The notes beneath the pieces are model-generated. The model searched no databases and was not told the origin of the DNA. It saw nothing but the letters and a program-made list of their open reading frames with translations. Below are positions 6,410-8,626 of a stretch of DNA of 8,626 bases, piece after piece. The position numbers and the translations under genes were made by a program. Within the stretch, counting starts at the first letter, position 1. Each line of letters opens with the position of its first letter. The DNA comes from Simkania negevensis (GTDB lineage: Bacteria; Chlamydiota; Chlamydiia; Chlamydiales; JAFITR01), in contig JAFITR010000060.1 of NCBI GenBank assembly GCA_017116025.1, positions 1 through 8,626 of the forward strand. The letters are read 5' to 3'.

Positions 6410-6440
6410 TTGATATAGATGGGAGGCATTGTGTTATACA
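6410..6440 (+). promoter_or_regulatory. Possible promoter for the FapA-like gene
   Basis: TTGATA (6410-6415) matches the -35 consensus at five of six bases. TATACA (6435-6440) matches the -10 at four of six. The 19-base spacer is longer than ideal. If used, the leader would be about 265 nt and would contain the whole foldback repeat. Confidence 0.3.
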
Positions 6441-6469
6441 AGATTCTTTTGCATGTTGCCGCCTTTCAG

Positions 6470-6484
6470 GCTGCAAATACCGTT
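6470..6484. repeat. Palindromic repeat core, left flank of the foldback
   Basis: GCCTTTCAGGCTGCA is, on the minus strand, nearly identical to TGCAGGCTGAAAGTC at 6648-6662 (two differences). The two copies bracket the 6492-6631 foldback in inverted orientation and match the core at 2911-2927 and in the 1626-1682 hairpin. Confidence 0.6.
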
Positions 6485-6510
6485 GTGGTTGTACCCAAGG
6501 CATTGTCCTG

Positions 6511-6589
6511 GGCTGTTATAATCCCAGGCCTTCGGCCTGATTTTTAGGCTGGCTGTTACAATCCAGGCCTTCAGACTGATTTTTAGGCC
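6511..6589 (+). repeat. Tandem duplication, two 39-bp units with a 40-bp period, inside the foldback
   Basis: Unit 1 (6511-6549) and unit 2 (6551-6589) both run from GGCTGTTA through CCAGGCCTTC to CTGATTTTTAGGC. They differ by a few substitutions and a one-base indel. Only unit 1 keeps the perfect CAGGCC-TTC-GGCCTG stem, and only unit 1 has a perfect TATAAT preceded by TGT (an extended -10 motif, 6514-6522). Unit 2 reads TACAAT there. Confidence 0.8.
6525..6545 (+). terminator. Terminator-like hairpin with T-run in the FapA-gene leader
   Basis: A perfect 6-bp GC-rich stem, CAGGCC/GGCCTG with loop TTC, is followed by one A and five Ts on the plus strand. That is the form of an intrinsic terminator, but no plus-strand gene ends just upstream. 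It might act as an attenuator in the leader of the FapA-like gene or block transcription out of the repeat. The T-run is short, so strength is doubtful. Confidence 0.4.
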
Positions 6590-6647
6590 GAAGGTCTAAC
6601 ATCGCAACAGCCCAGGGCAGCGCTCTGGGTATAGCAACCCCCAATAA

Positions 6648-6662
6648 TGCAGGCTGAAAGTC
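6648..6662. repeat. Palindromic repeat core, right flank of the foldback
   Basis: TGCAGGCTGAAAGTC is the inverted partner of 6470-6484. It creates an ATG (6647) in frame with the FapA-like gene, which extends that frame by 22 codons without any ribosome site. This extension is most likely an artefact of the repeat. Confidence 0.6.
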
Positions 6663-6700
6663 TGCAGGTGTTTTACCTTCGTTTGAACCATGCCAAAATT

Positions 6701-6705
6701 AGGAG
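6701..6705 (+). promoter_or_regulatory. Ribosome binding site deciding the FapA-like start
   Basis: AGGAG lies 7 nt before ATG 6713, an ideal spacing. The upstream in-frame ATG at 6647 has none and sits inside a dispersed repeat. Confidence 0.75.
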
Positions 6706-6712
6706 CAGCTGG

Positions 6713-8575
6713 ATGGGGCAGAAAAAGAAACTTACCATCGAGGGAGAAAACGTCCACGAGGCGATTCAGCGGGGTTTAACAAAGATTGGGCTTTCGCAAG
6801 ACGATACCATCGTTAAGATTCTTCAACGTGAATATAAGGGGTGGTTGCGAAACAAACCTGCTGTTGTTGAACTTTTCTTTGACAAAGAAGAGTCTGACAA
6901 CGCTTTGCGACAGCTGGAAATCGATAAGTTGGCAGCGGGGATGTCGATTGTTTTTGAAGAAGAATCGGCTAAAATTGCTATCTCCAACAAATTCTACGAC
7001 AAGAAGATACTGAAAAACGAAGAAGAGCGCACAACATTTCTTGTTAAAATCCTTGGCAAACTGGGTGTGTCCGATCCTGAGGAAGCGATGGTTAAACTCA
7101 TTGCTGAGGATAACCAAGCCCAAAAAGCTCTTATTACAGTCAAACAATTCGATACCATTCCTTTAACTGATCAGGGAGCGTCCATCTATCTCGAGATCTC
7201 TGAAGACCGGATGGTATGCCAAGCACTCTTTTTTCAGTCTGATACGGCAACATATGACGATGTTCTTCGCGTATTGAAGGGAAACAAGGTAGTAAAAGGG
7301 ATTAAAAGGAAGGCGATAGAAACAGCGTTGAAGGCGGAGAAGTCTCTACTTTCCGTCGTTGCTCAAGGGAGACCTGCTATTGATGACCGTTCCTCTGCCA
7401 TAGAAAAGTTTTTTGCTGCAGATGAGTTCACTGCTTTTGCTAGCATGATGGAGCATCTTACCGTCGATACACGTGCAGTAAAAAACATCAACATCGCAGA
7501 GAGAAATCAGCTCCTCCTTACTATTGGTGATATTATCCCTGGCGAGGATGGATACCGCACTGATGGAACAGTCGTGGAGCGTAAGCTGGTGCAAGAGGGC
7601 GCGGTGATTAAGTTGGGCAAAAACGTCTACCTTTCTGACAATGGTAAGGAGATTTATGCCAAGGCGGCAGGACATATTTCTTGGATGGAGGAGCTGGCCT
7701 TTATCGATATCGAACCCGTATATATTGTCGATGGTAATGTCGACTTCAGCGAAGGGAATGTCAATTTCGTTGGCAAAGTAATTATCAGAGGCGATGTCAG
7801 ACCAAAATTCGTTGTGCACTCCGAAGGCGATATTGAGATACAGGGCTCGATAGAAGATGCTGTTGTTGAAAGTACTACCGGCAATATTTTGGTTGGAGGC
7901 TCGATTATCCACTCCAACGAAGGGTATGTGCAGGCCAAAGGAGTTGTTCATGCAGCGATCGCTATGAATGCGAACATCCGGGCAAAAAGCATCTTCATTG
8001 AAAAAGAGGCGATTAACAGCCGCCTTATTGCAGAAGTTGAAATCAATGTCACAGGTTCACCAGGTGTTTTTGTCGGAGGAGAAGCCAAGGTCAAACATAT
8101 CATGCGAGTGAATGTAGCGGGATCGGATAGTTGGGTTCTTACCAAAATACATGTTGGTGATGTCTCTGCTATCGTCAAGCGTCTTCACCATCTGCAACAA
8201 AGAAACAAGCAAAATAACAGGCAGATGGAAGCATCTATTAAAATCCTCAATCTCCTGCAATACAGGGAAAAAAGTGCTTCGCTATCGGAAGCACAAAAAA
8301 AACAGCAGAGGAAAGTGCAGTCGGTCATCGAAGATTTACAGTCGGAGCTGGAGTTCGATACTGGTGAAGAACGTGAAGTGGTGGCAAAAGTGCAAGAGTG
8401 TCAGGGTGCACGTTTTGAGGTTTATAAAACCTTATACCCCCATGTCGACATCTATATTTATAAAGGATATCTACAGCCTGTCGCAGAAGAAAATGCGATC
8501 GGGTTCCTATGTAAAGAACAGCTGATCACTCGCTATCCATTGACAGGTAAAGCTTTCGCCAAACGCAGAAGATAA
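6713..8575 (+). CDS. FapA/DUF342 family protein with Jag-N-like N-terminus and C-terminal coiled coil
   Basis: 620 residues from ATG 6713. Residues about 5-55 resemble a Jag-N domain (LTIEGENVHEAIQRGLTKIG, then KGWLRNKPAVVELFF). A poorly conserved region follows. Residues about 265-480 form the DUF342/FapA core: GDIIPGEDG (272-280), then short glycine-marked strands such as GKVIIRGDV (354-362), EGDIEIQGSIEDAVV (371-385), TGNILVGGSI (389-398) and NSRLIAEVEINVTGSPG (435-451), ending TKIHVGD (477-483). This repetitive pattern predicts a beta-helix like that of MinC or bactofilins. About 484-565 is charged, Q/K/E-rich and probably coiled coil. No signal peptide or membrane segment is seen, so it is cytosolic. 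FapA was named for flagellar assembly and polar regulatory roles in Vibrio, but DUF342 proteins are common without flagella and their function is largely unknown. No flagellar gene is nearby. It stands alone behind a repeat-rich spacer. Confidence 0.88.
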   Translation: MGQKKKLTIEGENVHEAIQRGLTKIGLSQDDTIVKILQREYKGWLRNKPAVVELFFDKEESDNALRQLEIDKLAAGMSIVFEEESAKIAISNKFYDKKILKNEEERTTFLVKILGKLGVSDPEEAMVKLIAEDNQAQKALITVKQFDTIPLTDQGASIYLEISEDRMVCQALFFQSDTATYDDVLRVLKGNKVVKGIKRKAIETALKAEKSLLSVVAQGRPAIDDRSSAIEKFFAADEFTAFASMMEHLTVDTRAVKNINIAERNQLLLTIGDIIPGEDGYRTDGTVVERKLVQEGAVIKLGKNVYLSDNGKEIYAKAAGHISWMEELAFIDIEPVYIVDGNVDFSEGNVNFVGKVIIRGDVRPKFVVHSEGDIEIQGSIEDAVVESTTGNILVGGSIIHSNEGYVQAKGVVHAAIAMNANIRAKSIFIEKEAINSRLIAEVEINVTGSPGVFVGGEAKVKHIMRVNVAGSDSWVLTKIHVGDVSAIVKRLHHLQQRNKQNNRQMEASIKILNLLQYREKSASLSEAQKKQQRKVQSVIEDLQSELEFDTGEEREVVAKVQECQGARFEVYKTLYPHVDIYIYKGYLQPVAEENAIGFLCKEQLITRYPLTGKAFAKRRR

Positions 8576-8626
8576 GGCATGGCAGAGTGATTTCGTACGG
8601 TATTCATAGTGCGTACATTTGCACGC

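Larger units (their letters stand above)
6492..6631. repeat. Long imperfect palindrome (foldback / MITE-like element)
   Basis: The arms 6492-6538 and 6585-6631 (47 bases each) are reverse complements at 35 positions, with all but one mismatch being transitions. Fully paired blocks include CCTGGGCTGTT/AACAGCCCAGG (6507-6517 and 6606-6616) and CCTTCGGCCT/AGGCCGAAGG (6529-6538 and 6585-6594). All share one symmetry centre near 6561.5. No open frame of note or transposase is inside. It occupies the centre of the spacer between nusB and the FapA-like gene; the rest of that spacer (6294-6712) holds only promoter candidates and repeat cores. It could be a non-autonomous mobile element, a long-stem structured RNA, or a DNA-binding site array. 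Confidence 0.75.

Noticed and set aside
6511..6589. CRISPR-like repeat array
   Set aside because: Only two units with no unique spacers between them; the duplication is directly tandem and internally palindromic.
6647..6712. Longer FapA-like protein starting at 6647
   Set aside because: The first codons come from a dispersed palindromic repeat and no ribosome site is present; AGGAG marks ATG 6713.
8576..8626. Possible small stem GTGC...GCAC near the right edge as a terminator
   Set aside because: It is only four base pairs with no T-run; the sequence ends too soon to judge.

Overview
The window looks like chromosomal housekeeping DNA of an intracellular or environmental chlamydia-like (PVC-type) bacterium. 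That placement is tentative. It rests on the wording of the NusB and DapA sequences, on a nusB-murB-PHP cluster that I recall from chlamydial genomes, and on short palindromic repeats in the spacers. No rRNA, tRNA, CRISPR array, transposase, integrase or phage gene is visible.

Layout. Positions 1-1604 (minus) hold the first 534 codons of a glycoside hydrolase family 3 (GH3) type protein that runs off the left edge. It is divergent from dapA (1943-2896, plus), the first step of the diaminopimelate/lysine branch. The roughly 340-base spacer between them holds a promoter candidate for each gene, a perfect 26-bp inverted repeat, a pair of 8-bp direct repeats and a second hairpin in the dapA leader. 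dapA converges on a tight four-gene minus-strand operon, transcribed in the order nusB (6293-5856), murB (5869-4985), a PHP-domain phosphoesterase (4984-4118) and folC (4121-2919). These genes overlap or abut at every junction, so translational coupling is likely. A divergent spacer of about 420 bases follows. It is dominated by a long imperfect palindrome with an internal 40-bp tandem duplication. Last comes a 620-residue FapA/DUF342 polymer-like protein (6713-8575, plus). Only 51 bases follow it, with nothing recognisable.

How the genes fit together. dapA (meso-diaminopimelate supply) and murB (UDP-MurNAc synthesis) both feed peptidoglycan precursor synthesis. GH3 enzymes of the NagZ type normally recycle peptidoglycan amino sugars, but this copy has lost the signature catalytic loop. 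folC makes folate polyglutamates, nusB is a transcription antitermination factor for rRNA, and the PHP enzyme probably acts in nucleotide or RNA-end turnover. The FapA-like protein has no flagellar genes around it.

The most unusual material lies between genes. A repeat family with the core GCAGGCTGAA...GCCTGC occurs in all three spacers. It forms a hairpin in the GH3 leader, supplies the stop codon of folC, and supplies a spurious upstream ATG for fapA.
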